A stretch of DNA of 64,000 nucleotides from Candidatus Poribacteria bacterium (GTDB lineage: Bacteria; Poribacteria; WGA-4E; GCA-2687025), in the NCBI GenBank assembly GCA_018644665.1, contig JABGQA010000115.1, positions 1-64,000 on the forward strand, in the 5' to 3' direction. The notes under the pieces were generated by a model. It saw only the letters and a program-made list of their open reading frames with translations. It had not been told where the DNA came from and did no database searches. Positions 48,909-58,892 of the stretch are shown here, piece by piece. The translations under genes were made by a program, and so were the position numbers. Positions within the stretch are counted from its first letter, which is position 1. Each line of letters opens with the position of its first letter.

Positions 48909-49753
48909 GTGCCGCAAGGCCTCTGGGTCACGGAGACGCTCGAAGACGCGCGAGCGTACGATACGCGCAAAGAGTCGGGGCCATTCCGCTTCCCCGTGGC
49001 GCTGAAACGCGCGCGCCGCTGTGGCGTCTCATCGAGCACCTCCTGCCGCCGCCCGATCGCGGAACGCCGATCCTCGACCTCGGAGGCGGTACGGGCGTGT
49101 GGGCGATTCGGCTCGCGGAAGCCGGCCATCGCGTCACGATGGTCGACATCGCGCCGGGGTATCTGGCGCGGGCGCGCGAGAAGATCGCGGCCGCCGGTCT
49201 GACCGAGCTCGCCGCCGTGGAAGCTGGCGACATCTGCGATCTCAGCCGGTACGCAACCGACGCCTAGCCCATCGTGTTGGCCCTCGGCGACCCGCTCTCC
49301 CACTGCCATGACGCGGCGCGCGCCCTTCGCGAGATTCTGCGCGTCACCGGCCCTGGTGGGGTTCTCATCGGCGATGTGGAGAACCGATACGCGGCGCTGC
49401 GTGACGGCCGACGCGCCGAATCGTGGCAAGATGCCACGCGAGTCCTCAGCGACGGCATCGCGCGGTGGTCCGGTGAAGGCGACTTCGCGCCGATCCGTGC
49501 GTTCACACCGTCCGAGGTCCGTGGTGTGATCGAGGAGTCGGGCTGGCGGTGCGAGTCTCTGTACCCGTCCGACCTGCTGGCATCCATCGTGCGGCGTGAC
49601 ATGTTCGAGACCGCCGTGACCGAACGGCCGATGGATGAACTCGTCGCCCTGGGGGAACGGCTGCGCGAGGACGCGTCGCTTCTCGGGTGTGGGACGGAGA
49701 TCCAGTTCGTGGCGCGCAAGCCGCACGCGGCGGAACGAAAGGCGAGGACGTGA
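48909..49753 (+). pseudogene. SAM-dependent methyltransferase, disrupted by frameshift and in-frame TAG
   Basis: GLWVTETLEDARAYDTRKESGPFRFPVALKR in one frame; LIEHLLPPPDRGTPILDLGGGTGVWAIRLAEAGHRVTMVDIAPGYL...YATDA-TAG-PIVLALGDPLSHCHDAARALREILRVTGPGGVLIGDV in another. Confidence 0.82.
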
Positions 49754-51009
49754 CATCCATCGACGTTCGAGGCGGCGCGTTCCTGATCAACGGCACGCCC
49801 ACGTACGCGGAGATTGGCGGCAGCGACCCCGCGGCGCACGGGCTCCTGATGAACGCGCGGTTCATTCAAGGAGTGTTCGACGATCGCGCGCAGCCCGATC
49901 GGTTCGCGCGATTCGGCCACGACGAATGGGACGCGGAGGCGAACACGGATCGTCTCGTCGCCGCGCTCCCGGAGTGGCACGCCCACGGTCTGCGGGCCTT
50001 CACGGTGGGCTTGCAGGGCGGCGGCCCCGTGTTCACCATCGACGACTGGCGCACGATCGACAACAACCCCTTCGGCGCCGACGGGCGCTCCTTCGACTCC
50101 GGGTACGCGGGCCGCCTGGACCGGCTGATACGCGGAGCGGACGCCGCCGGGATGGTCGCCATCGTCAGCTTCCTGTACGCGTCCCAGGGGCCGCGGTTGC
50201 GCGACGGCCGGGCGGTACGCAACGCGGTCGCCACGGCCTCGAGGTTCCTTCGGGACGGTGGGTATACCAACGTCATCATCGAGGTTGCCAACGAGCACAA
50301 CCTCAACGGCTTCTCGAACCATCCGATCGTGCAGTCCGTCGAAGGCATCACGTATCTCATGGACATGGCCCGGCGCGAGTCGGGCGGGATGCTCGTCGGG
50401 TGCAGCGGCACGGGCGGGTACGCGAACCGGGAAGTCGCCGACGCGAGCGACGTCATCCTCATCCACGGCAACGGCTGCTCACGGCAGCGATACTACGACC
50501 TAGTGCGGACGGCGAAGTCCTACGAACTCGGACGCCCGATCGTGTGCAACGAGGACTCGCCGTGCTGCAGCCGGCTGGGCGTCGCGTACCACACGCGGAC
50601 GTCGTGGGGCTACTACAACAACCTGACGAAGCAGGAGCCCCCGGCCGACTGGTCGATCACGCCGGGCGAGGACGTCTACTTCGCGCGCCGCATGGCGGCC
50701 GGAATCGGCATCGACCTGCCGCCGTTGGACGCTGGCGACGAGTACTACTTCCAAGGGTTCGAGCCGGACATCACGCTGGACGGGAAGCGGTGGGTGCGAC
50801 TGGCGAGTCTGTATCCCGAGAAGGTGGATCGCGTCGAGTACTGGCGGAATGGCGAGCGCATCGAGGTCGCCTACGATGAGCCGTTCTTCATCGACTACCG
50901 GACGACGTGGATTCAGGGCCCGATCGTGGAACGCGCGGACGATCGGGAGTGGCGCGCCCGCATCTTCCAGACCGATGGCGCGGTGGTCGAGAAGGTGGTG
51001 AATGTGTAG
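49750..51009 (+). CDS. Glycoside hydrolase-like (cellulase/TIM barrel) protein
   Basis: GTG start overlapping the upstream TGA; NVIIEVANEHNLNGFSNHPIVQ; IVCNEDSPC. Confidence 0.82.
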   Translation: MTSIDVRGGAFLINGTPTYAEIGGSDPAAHGLLMNARFIQGVFDDRAQPDRFARFGHDEWDAEANTDRLVAALPEWHAHGLRAFTVGLQGGGPVFTIDDWRTIDNNPFGADGRSFDSGYAGRLDRLIRGADAAGMVAIVSFLYASQGPRLRDGRAVRNAVATASRFLRDGGYTNVIIEVANEHNLNGFSNHPIVQSVEGITYLMDMARRESGGMLVGCSGTGGYANREVADASDVILIHGNGCSRQRYYDLVRTAKSYELGRPIVCNEDSPCCSRLGVAYHTRTSWGYYNNLTKQEPPADWSITPGEDVYFARRMAAGIGIDLPPLDAGDEYYFQGFEPDITLDGKRWVRLASLYPEKVDRVEYWRNGERIEVAYDEPFFIDYRTTWIQGPIVERADDREWRARIFQTDGAVVEKVVNV

Positions 51010-51064
51010 CGCACGCTGACGGCGCCGTTGAGAACGTAGCACACGCACGTCGAGGGACAGTCTG

Positions 51065-51949
51065 ATGCAACTGTGGGGCGGCATCGAGGGTGGTGGGACG
51101 AAGTTCGTCTGCGCGGTCGGAACGGGACCGGACGACTTGCGGGAGGTCGCGCGGTTCGATACTACGACGCCCGCCGAGACGCTCGAGCGCGTCGTGGGGT
51201 TCTTCCGCGGCCATGGCGATGTGGCGGCTGTCGGCATCGCCTCGTTCGGCCCCGTTGACCCCGACCCGCACTCGCCGACGTTTGGCCACATCACGACGAC
51301 CCCGAAGCCGGGCTGGGCGCACACGGACGTCGCGGGCGCGGTCACCGATGCCCTGGGAGTTCCGGTCGGGTTCGACACGGACGTCAACATCGCCGCCCTC
51401 GGTGAGTGGAGGTGGGGTGCGGCGCAGGGCCTCGACACGTTCCTGTACCTGACGATCGGCACGGGCATCGGTGGCGGCGGCATGGCCAACGGGCAGTTGA
51501 TGCACGGCCTGGTCCATCCCGAGATGGGCCACATCCCACTACCCAGGGACATCGCGCGTGACCCGTTCGAGGGTTCGTGCCCGTACCACGGCGACTGTCT
51601 GGAGGGGCTAGCGAGTGGGCCGGCGATCGAGGCGCGGTGGGGGCAGAGCGCCGAAGAACTGCCCGTCTACCACGACGCGTGGACGCTCGAGGCCGAATAC
51701 CTCGCGCAGGCGCTCGTGAGCTTCATCTGCACGCTCTCGCCGCAGCGGATCGTCATGGGCGGCGGGGTGATGGAGCAGGCGCAGTTGTTCGCGATGATCC
51801 GTCGCCGCGTTCAGGAACTGCTGAACGGGTACGTCGCGCACGCGTCCATCCTGGAAGATATCGCCGGCTACATCGTGCCTCCGGGCTTGGGGAGTAGGTC
51901 GGGTGTCCTAGGCGCGATCGCCCTAGCACAGCGCGCGGCCGCGGAGTAG
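51065..51949 (+). CDS. ROK family sugar kinase (fructokinase-like)
   Basis: [45 protein letters not shown]; zinc motif [17 protein letters not shown]. Confidence 0.95.
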   Translation: MQLWGGIEGGGTKFVCAVGTGPDDLREVARFDTTTPAETLERVVGFFRGHGDVAAVGIASFGPVDPDPHSPTFGHITTTPKPGWAHTDVAGAVTDALGVPVGFDTDVNIAALGEWRWGAAQGLDTFLYLTIGTGIGGGGMANGQLMHGLVHPEMGHIPLPRDIARDPFEGSCPYHGDCLEGLASGPAIEARWGQSAEELPVYHDAWTLEAEYLAQALVSFICTLSPQRIVMGGGVMEQAQLFAMIRRRVQELLNGYVAHASILEDIAGYIVPPGLGSRSGVLGAIALAQRAAAE

Positions 51950-52040
51950 CGCCGCGCTCAAGAACGCCTGGCCCCGTTGCGTTCAGAGCGCATCTCGCGT
52001 CACCATCCGCGCGGAACGCCACCGAGTCGCGAGTGTACCC

Positions 52041-53432
52041 ATGCCCGACGATCGACCCAACATCCTCGTCGTGTTCGCCGACCAGTTCCGCCGTCAAGCG
52101 CTTGGGTTCCTTGGCGAGGATCCTGTGCTGACCCCGGCGCTGGATCGGTTCGCCGAGGAGAGCTGTGTGCTGACCCATGCGGTGAGCACACGACCGGTCT
52201 GTAGTCCGTACCGGGCGATGCTCCTGACGGGCAAGTACCCGCACGCGAACGGGGTCGTCGGGAACTGCAACTCGGATACCGTGCAGCATGCGAACTACCT
52301 GCGAGCGGAGGACGTGTGCCTGTCCGACGCGCTGCACGCCGCCGGATACGACCAGGGCTACATCGGCAAGTGGCACCTCGATCCGCCCACCGAAGAGCAC
52401 AACGCCTACACCGAGGGCCCGCGGGGCAACGGTGTCATCTGGGACACCTACACGCCCGTGGAACGGAGACACCACTTCGACTTCTGGCACACGTATGGGT
52501 GCTGTGATAGGCACATGAAGCCGCACTACTGGCAGACCGACGCCGCGGTGGGCGAGAGGATCGACGTCGACGAGTGGTCGGTGAAACACGAGACAGACAC
52601 CGCGATCGCGTACATCCGCAACGACAACGACGCGCACCGGGATCCGACCAAGCCCTTCTCGCTCATCATGTCGCACAATCCTCCTCATCCGCCGTACGCC
52701 GCTGTGCCCGACGAGTACCTGCGTCCCTACGAGGGGATGAAGCTGCCGGAGTTGGCGAACCGGGAGAACTTCGATCCCGACGCGATCGGCGGAGAGGCAC
52801 GAGCGAGAGCCACGCTGCAGCAGTACTTCGCCGCGGTCACCGGCGTTGACGAGCAGTTCGGCAGGCTACTCGCCGCGCTCGACGATGCCGGGCTGAGCGA
52901 GAACACGATCGTTGTGTTCACGTCGGACCACGGAGACATGCTCGGATCGCACGGCCTGATCGGTAAGGACGTCTGGTACGACGAGTCGTTCCGTGTGCCC
53001 ATGATGATCCGGTGGCCGGGGCGCGTCGCAACCGGTGAGGACGACCTTCTCATCGGGACGCCGGACCTGATGCCCACGCTGCTCGGCCTGGTCGGCGAGG
53101 CAGACCGTATCCCGGACGACGTTCAGGGCTCTGACTCGTCCCCCGCTTTGCTCGGCGCGCCGTATGAGCGGCCGACGTCGGCGCTGTACTACACATCGCC
53201 GCCCGGACGAACGGAGATCGGCCGCCGCGGGGTCATGACGCATTCCCACACGTTCGTCATCGACCGCGGAGCCGACGGCGCCGAGAACGCCATCCTGCAC
53301 GACCATGCCACCGACCCGTACCAACTCGCCGACGTTTCGGATCGTGAACCGCGCCTCGTGCGTGAGTTGCAGGCCCAGGTCCGTCAGTGGGGCTCTCGAA
53401 TCGACGACCCCTGGTTGTCTGCGTCACAGTGA
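52041..53432 (+). CDS. Sulfatase (type I, formylglycine-dependent)
   Basis: NILVVFADQFRRQALG; VCSPYRAMLLTGKYP (CxPxR); YIGKWHL; SDHGDMLGSHGLIGK. Confidence 0.95.
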   Translation: MPDDRPNILVVFADQFRRQALGFLGEDPVLTPALDRFAEESCVLTHAVSTRPVCSPYRAMLLTGKYPHANGVVGNCNSDTVQHANYLRAEDVCLSDALHAAGYDQGYIGKWHLDPPTEEHNAYTEGPRGNGVIWDTYTPVERRHHFDFWHTYGCCDRHMKPHYWQTDAAVGERIDVDEWSVKHETDTAIAYIRNDNDAHRDPTKPFSLIMSHNPPHPPYAAVPDEYLRPYEGMKLPELANRENFDPDAIGGEARARATLQQYFAAVTGVDEQFGRLLAALDDAGLSENTIVVFTSDHGDMLGSHGLIGKDVWYDESFRVPMMIRWPGRVATGEDDLLIGTPDLMPTLLGLVGEADRIPDDVQGSDSSPALLGAPYERPTSALYYTSPPGRTEIGRRGVMTHSHTFVIDRGADGAENAILHDHATDPYQLADVSDREPRLVRELQAQVRQWGSRIDDPWLSASQ

Positions 53433-53893
53433 CAGACGTGGTGCGCAGCAACATGACTCCGTCGGTGTCCGTGGCTCGCCTAGGGGAGGGCGGTGTCGAC
53501 GCGGTGCGGCGCGCCTCGCACGTCTTCACAGGGCATCCCGACCTAGACGACGGCGCGATCCGGGCCTTTCTCGAAGACCCCGGGGCGTACTTGCTGCTCG
53601 CGCACGTCGACGCTCGCCCGGCCGGGTTCGCGCTTGCGCACGCGCTGCCTCGGATAGATGCCCGGGGCGCGATGCTGTACCTACACGAGGTCGACGTCCT
53701 GCCGGAGTTCCGACGGATGGGAGTCGCGACCGCCCTCACTGGGGCGATGCTGGAAACCTGTCGGGAGCGTGCATTCGGCGAACTGTTCGTGATATCGAAC
53801 GAGACCAACGTCGCCGCGATGCGGCTTTACGAGTCGACCGGAGGCGAGCGACCGGCTTCGGACGATGTCGTATTCGTCTACCAGACCGGCTGA
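53429..53893 (+). CDS. GNAT family N-acetyltransferase
   Basis: GTG overlaps the sulfatase stop (GTGA); LHEVDVLPEFRRMGVATALTGAML; NVAAMRLYESTGGERP. Confidence 0.87.
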   Translation: MTDVVRSNMTPSVSVARLGEGGVDAVRRASHVFTGHPDLDDGAIRAFLEDPGAYLLLAHVDARPAGFALAHALPRIDARGAMLYLHEVDVLPEFRRMGVATALTGAMLETCRERAFGELFVISNETNVAAMRLYESTGGERPASDDVVFVYQTG

Positions 53894-53972
53894 GGGCGAG
53901 ACACGGCCCAGGCGGCCGCGTTGATCCCGCGCGTCGTTCTGTGCCGTTCCGCTGGGACGCCGCGAGGTCGGA

Positions 53973-54389
53973 TCAGCAGGCGGCGTCCGCTCGGCACGCG
54001 ACGTGTGGCGGCGCGCTCGCCCTGCGCACGATCTCCTGCACCTGCTCGCTCAGCGCGATGCTGTCGAACGGCTTGGTCAGGTATCCGTCGGCGCCCAATG
54101 CCAACCCGGCGTCGATATCCTTCTGCTGGGCCTTGGCGCTCAGGAAGATGACGGGGATCGTGGCGGTCGTGTCGCTTGCCTTCAAGAGCCGCAGAACCTC
54201 ATGGCCGTCCATGCGCGGCATCATCACGTCCAACAGGATGACGTCGGGGCGTTCTGTTCGCGCGAGTTCCAGGCCGCGCAGCCCATCATCAGCGACGGTG
54301 ACGGTATGGCCGCCGAGGGTGCCGAGCGCCAGGCTGGCGACCATCTGGACGTCTGGCTCGTCTTCTATGAGCAGGACGTTGAGTGACAT
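53973..54389 (-). CDS. Single-domain response regulator
   Basis: VLLIEDEPDVQMV; VILLDVMMPRMDGHEVLRLLK; FLSAKAQ; GADGYLTKPFD. Confidence 0.93.
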   Translation of the reverse strand: MSLNVLLIEDEPDVQMVASLALGTLGGHTVTVADDGLRGLELARTERPDVILLDVMMPRMDGHEVLRLLKASDTTATIPVIFLSAKAQQKDIDAGLALGADGYLTKPFDSIALSEQVQEIVRRASAPPHVACRADAAC

Positions 54390-54471
54390 ATTCGGTCTCC
54401 CCAGTCTCGAGTCGGTGGAGTCGTACAAGGCTCGGCCACGCGACGGTGGCTTCTCCATCCATGGTGATCGC

Positions 54472-55587
54472 CTACGCGGCGCCCGGTGTGTCGGCGTCGT
54501 GTTCGGGGAGCGTGACGCGCACGGTTGTCCCCGCGGCCACACGAGAATCCAGAGTGATCTGACCCCTGAACTGCTCGACCAGCGCCTTGCAGATGCTCAG
54601 GCCCAAGCCGGAGCCGCCGCGTCCGCGCGTGGAGGAGGAGTCGACCTGGTAGAACTGGTCGAACACGCGGCCCTGTGATTCGACGGGGATGCCCGCCCCG
54701 TGGTCGCTGACCGACACTTCGACATCCGCGTCACCGCGCGTCACGTCGACCGTGACGGTTCCGCCTTCGGGCGAGAACTTCGCGGCGTTGGTAAGCAGAT
54801 CCGCCATCACCTGCATGAGCCGGTCGCGATCGACGAACACCGACACGTCGGCCGCCGCGTCGGCCAGCCCCAGGCTCACGCCGAATCGGTCGGCGTGTGG
54901 CTGGTTCGCGTGGACGGCCTCCCTAACGATCTCAGCGATGCCGTGCGGTCGCATGTCGAGCGTTAGTGTGCCAGGCCCCGGTCTGGTGTGGTCCAGGATG
55001 TCGTTCACGAGGCGCATGAGACGCCTGCTGTTGCGGGCGCCGATTTCGGTGATGCGCTTTGCCTCTTCGCTGAGGTCTCGGGCAACGCCCATTGTGAGCA
55101 TGTCGAGCGCTCCAACGATGGCCGCGAGCGGCGTGTGTAGCTCGTGCGTGAGATTCGCGATGAACTCATCCTTCATGCGCTCAACTTCTCGGCGTTCTGT
55201 GACGTCGCGGAAGGTGGCGACATAGAAGGGGTCAGACTGGACATCCGCCGCGACGATAGTCATCTCCAACCGGAACGAGGTCCCGTCGACGCGCTTGCCC
55301 CTGAGGTCGAGCGCGTGGGTATCGACCGCGCCGGGTCCATCGCCGCCGTCCGAGTCCAGCAGCGTCGATATGGGCTGCCCGAGTAGGGCCTCGGCTTCGT
55401 ACCCAAAGATCTGCGTAACGCTCGGGTTCACCGACGTAATGACGAGGTCATCGGCGGCGAACGTCGCGACCCCCTCCGACACCGCGCGGAATACCGCGTC
55501 GGCCCTGGATGCAGACCGCTGCGACCCGACACTGTCCAGCTCGTGCTGCACTGGTATGCAACGCCCTTCCGCCGATGCGGATCCCAC
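54472..55587 (-). CDS. PAS-domain sensor histidine kinase
   Basis: PAS region; FIANLTHELHTPLAAI (H-box), LLTNAAKFSPEGG (N), DHGAGIP, GGSGLGLSICKAL. Confidence 0.94.
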   Translation of the reverse strand: MGSASAEGRCIPVQHELDSVGSQRSASRADAVFRAVSEGVATFAADDLVITSVNPSVTQIFGYEAEALLGQPISTLLDSDGGDGPGAVDTHALDLRGKRVDGTSFRLEMTIVAADVQSDPFYVATFRDVTERREVERMKDEFIANLTHELHTPLAAIVGALDMLTMGVARDLSEEAKRITEIGARNSRRLMRLVNDILDHTRPGPGTLTLDMRPHGIAEIVREAVHANQPHADRFGVSLGLADAAADVSVFVDRDRLMQVMADLLTNAAKFSPEGGTVTVDVTRGDADVEVSVSDHGAGIPVESQGRVFDQFYQVDSSSTRGRGGSGLGLSICKALVEQFRGQITLDSRVAAGTTVRVTLPEHDADTPGAA

Positions 55588-56352
55588 GTGTCTGCCTCGC
55601 GCATTGTCTACGGATGTATAGCGGCAGTCTACAGGCGCTGCCCGTAACTACCCGGAACCGAGGCTCTAGCCAAGATCGGTGGTCCGCGGAACGAGCGCGC
55701 CTGGGCTCAGGCAGCGTCGAGGTGGGTCGGGCCTCTGCGGCCGCGGGGATCTCCGCCTGCCATCGTCGCCAGATCTGGCCGGCCTGTCCACTATCGCTGG
55801 CAGCGATTCTCATGAGTGCGCCGACCTGAACCAACATCATGCTGCTTCCCCTACCTCGCCCTTCAGGCGGCCGGTCCGTCTGTGGATGCCTCCGACCCGT
55901 CACCGCCGGTGCGCCACGCCGGAGGCAATGCATCAGACATGCCAAATGCGCTGATTGTGCGCGGCGACGGGAGGCCAGACCGCGCCCTATGGGCGGCCGC
56001 AGGGCTCGGGGCGTCGCGTTGAACCGGCTGCGGCGACCGATGCGACCGGTGTCGTGGCGTCGCATTGTGCGACAGAAGGAGGATTTGCGTTGGCTTGGCG
56101 GGCGGGAGCGCCACGACATCGACCGGTCGCCGCGTGGGCCGTCGTCCGTCGGCCTCTTCGAACTGCGCTCGGCCGTGCCGCCCGCTCGCAAAACCGGCAG
56201 CGTGTGGGGACGGTGATGGCGCGGTACCAGCGCCGGTTGCCGGCGGCATGCGGGTCGGGACCTCGCGATTGTCCGCGATGGATGGTACACCTTGGCCGCA
56301 TGGCGCCGACGCATCAGCCACACCTCCCGACTGAACGAGAGTAAGGACGCAC

Positions 56353-57057
56353 ATGACTGCGCTCGAAGACTTCCTGCGGACCCGGGCTGGCGGAGCCGTC
56401 CTCGACATTGCCTGTGGTGGTGGCGCCTTCGCGCGTCGGCTGGTTGACGGCCTCGCCTCATACCGTGGGGTCACCGGCCTCGACATCGTTGATAAACGGG
56501 AGGAGTTCCTCGGAAACATCGAGGGCGACGACGTCTCGTTCGTGGCGTCCGCGATCGGCGACTATCTGCGCGGCGATCATGGCTTCGACACCATCTCGAT
56601 ATCCAATGCCCTCCACCACCTAGAGGGTGTCGGTGACATCCTCCGCGATCTGCGTCGCATAGCGAATCCCAACGGTGTCGTCATCATCAGCGAGATGTAC
56701 GCCGACGACCTCACTCCGCCACAGCAGACCCAACGCGACCTGCACGCGATGATCGCGCGGCTGCACGTGGGCATGGGCGAATACCACCGAGCGACGTACA
56801 CGCGCGACGAGATCAACGGCTTCCTCGCGGGCGCAGGTTTGGGTGTCCTGCACGCGTTCGACGCGCCACACGACGATGCCCCGGTGGAGAAGGGAACCGA
56901 CGGGTTCGCGGGTAGGGCCGGGTCCGTCATGGCCGACGCGTATCCCGACGGCGCGCCGCCCGATGTCTCCGCGGAGTACGAACGGCTCAAGGCGCGCGCG
57001 ATCGCGATTGGAGTAGCGCGACCCCCGCAGTTGACGCTGGTCTGCGCCTACAGGTAG
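56353..57057 (+). CDS. Class I SAM-dependent methyltransferase
   Basis: VLDIACGGGAFARRLVDG; GLDIVDKRE; DTISISNALHHL. Confidence 0.9.
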   Translation: MTALEDFLRTRAGGAVLDIACGGGAFARRLVDGLASYRGVTGLDIVDKREEFLGNIEGDDVSFVASAIGDYLRGDHGFDTISISNALHHLEGVGDILRDLRRIANPNGVVIISEMYADDLTPPQQTQRDLHAMIARLHVGMGEYHRATYTRDEINGFLAGAGLGVLHAFDAPHDDAPVEKGTDGFAGRAGSVMADAYPDGAPPDVSAEYERLKARAIAIGVARPPQLTLVCAYR

Positions 57058-57068
57058 AGGCGGCATCC

Positions 57069-57419
57069 GTGTCTGACCGGACGGGCGGTCAGACACGCGT
57101 CGGGGCGAGCGCGAGCAACGTACTGATCCGCGCTGGCGCCATCCTGGGACAGAAGCGGATCACCATGGTCCGGTACGCGCCCGACGGGGTCGGAAACGCC
57201 GGTGGCCCATCTGGGCTCACCGGCGCTGAGGCGGCGTTCGTCGCGCAGGCCTCCAGCCATTTCGCGGAGCAGAGCGCGCGGATGGCGGCGCTCGAGGAGT
57301 CCATGGCAGTGCTCCTCGGTCGCACACTCAGCATCGAGCGCGGGCTCAAGGTCGTCGCGGTCATGGTCGGAGGCATTATCGGGATGCTTGCCGGCTTGAT
57401 GCGTTCCACCATGTGGTAG
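57069..57419 (+). CDS. Small hypothetical protein with C-terminal TM helix (XhlA-like organisation)
   Basis: Amphipathic helix MAALEESMAVLLGRTLSIERG then VVAVMVGGIIGMLAGLM; GTG start. Confidence 0.45.
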   Translation: MSDRTGGQTRVGASASNVLIRAGAILGQKRITMVRYAPDGVGNAGGPSGLTGAEAAFVAQASSHFAEQSARMAALEESMAVLLGRTLSIERGLKVVAVMVGGIIGMLAGLMRSTMW

Positions 57420-57560
57420 GACCGGCGCTCGAGCGGTAGGCGCCCACAGCGCCCACAGCAATGCTGGCCCGTCGGGAGCGCGCGGAGGGCCAGCTTGTGT
57501 ACAGCGGCAGCACGGCAATAGCATGCCGCGGCGCCCAACGCCCGCTCGAGGAGGAGGACC

Positions 57561-58892
57561 ATGTCACAACTGAACGCCGCAGCGGTCGAGCCCTGGAGCC
57601 CGCACCCTAAGGCCGCGCCCGTCCTGGAACGGCAGGGCGACGCGTGCGTCACCGCGGCGAATGGCACGCGGACGTGCGTCGGAGGCTGGAACGTCCGGTA
57701 CGAGGACACGCAGCCGGGCGCGACCTACCTTGTCGCCTGCGACGCCCGCACAACGGGTACGCACGAGCCGGCCGACTCTCTGCGGTGCTTCGTCGAGTGG
57801 GCAGGCCAAGACGGCCGCCACTGGGAGTACCTGATGCCGGAGTTCCGCGACGGTGGAGCGATAGCCTTCTCGCGCGTCGTCACCGCTCCCGAGGGCTCGA
57901 CGGGGTTCAGCGTCCGCATGCTGTTCCGATGGTCGACGACCGGCACAGTGACGTGGCAGCCCCCGCGCGTCGAGACCGCGACGCGTCCCGAGCCGAAGCC
58001 GCCGGTGAAGGTGGCCCTCGTCACGGGCAAGGTCCGGGGCCGGCGTGGGCCGTTCCGCGAGGCGCAGGACAACATCGACTACTACTTGCCGCTATGCGAG
58101 GCGGCCGCGGCCGAGCAGCCGGACCTCATCGTCCTGCCCGAGATCGCGTTGCACTGGCACATCGACGACAGCCCCATCGATCTGGGGGTCACGACGGACT
58201 CCCCGGAAGCTGCTCCCTTCGCCGACCTTGCCAAGCGACACGGCCTGCATCTCCTTCTCGGAATGTACGAACGTGACGGCGACGCGGTCTTCAACAGCGC
58301 AGTGCTCTACGGCCCGGACGGCGACGTCGAAGGCGTCTACCGCAAGGTGCATCTCGCCGTCGGGGGTGAGGACGAGAACGGCCTCCTGGCCGGCGACGAC
58401 TTCCCGGTGTTCGACACGGACATCGGCCGCATCGGCTGCAACATCTGCATGGACTCGTCAGCGGCCGAGTCGTCGCGAATGGTCGGGCTCAACGGCGCCG
58501 ACTTCCTCCTCCTGCCCATCATGGGCGATCACCGGGCCGACCGTTGGACCGTTGGGTCGCCGCACTTCAGCGAGGAGCGGTGGAAGGCGATCATGCGCAC
58601 GCACGCGATGGACACGCAGCTTTGCATGGTCGTCGCGCGCAACGAGACACACGGAAGCTGCGTGGTCGACCGGAAGGGCGATGTCCTCGCCTGGAACGAG
58701 GGCGACCGCGACTTCGTGATCGCCACGGTCGAGATTGACGACGGCTACCGCACGTGGAACGGCGCGTGCTTCCGCGACGTGAACTGGATGCAGCGACGCC
58801 CGCACCTGTACCCCGAGTCCACGCGACCCGGGAACGTTGGCGGCGTCACCCAAGCGACCACCCTCCCAGGACGACGGGATTTGAGCAGATGA
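57561..58892 (+). CDS. Carbon-nitrogen hydrolase (nitrilase superfamily) with N-terminal extension
   Basis: LIVLPEIALHW (Glu), GVYRKVHLA (Lys), IGCNICMDSSAAES (Cys); GAGGAGGA before the ATG. Confidence 0.92.
   Translation: MSQLNAAAVEPWSPHPKAAPVLERQGDACVTAANGTRTCVGGWNVRYEDTQPGATYLVACDARTTGTHEPADSLRCFVEWAGQDGRHWEYLMPEFRDGGAIAFSRVVTAPEGSTGFSVRMLFRWSTTGTVTWQPPRVETATRPEPKPPVKVALVTGKVRGRRGPFREAQDNIDYYLPLCEAAAAEQPDLIVLPEIALHWHIDDSPIDLGVTTDSPEAAPFADLAKRHGLHLLLGMYERDGDAVFNSAVLYGPDGDVEGVYRKVHLAVGGEDENGLLAGDDFPVFDTDIGRIGCNICMDSSAAESSRMVGLNGADFLLLPIMGDHRADRWTVGSPHFSEERWKAIMRTHAMDTQLCMVVARNETHGSCVVDRKGDVLAWNEGDRDFVIATVEIDDGYRTWNGACFRDVNWMQRRPHLYPESTRPGNVGGVTQATTLPGRRDLSR

Noticed and set aside
49635-50879. 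414-aa plus-strand ORF
   Set aside because: Wrong frame over the glycoside hydrolase-like gene 49750-51009; very Arg-rich
52130-52200. Selenocysteine or recoding in the sulfatase active site
   Set aside because: The site is a normal Cys codon within CSPYR, a known variant of CxPxR
51753-52688. 311-aa minus-strand ORF over the sulfatase start
   Set aside because: Antisense to ROK and sulfatase genes with strong motifs
57069-57419. Phage holin/XhlA-like protein as evidence of a prophage
   Set aside because: Only the amphipathic helix plus TM organisation is similar; no other phage genes are nearby
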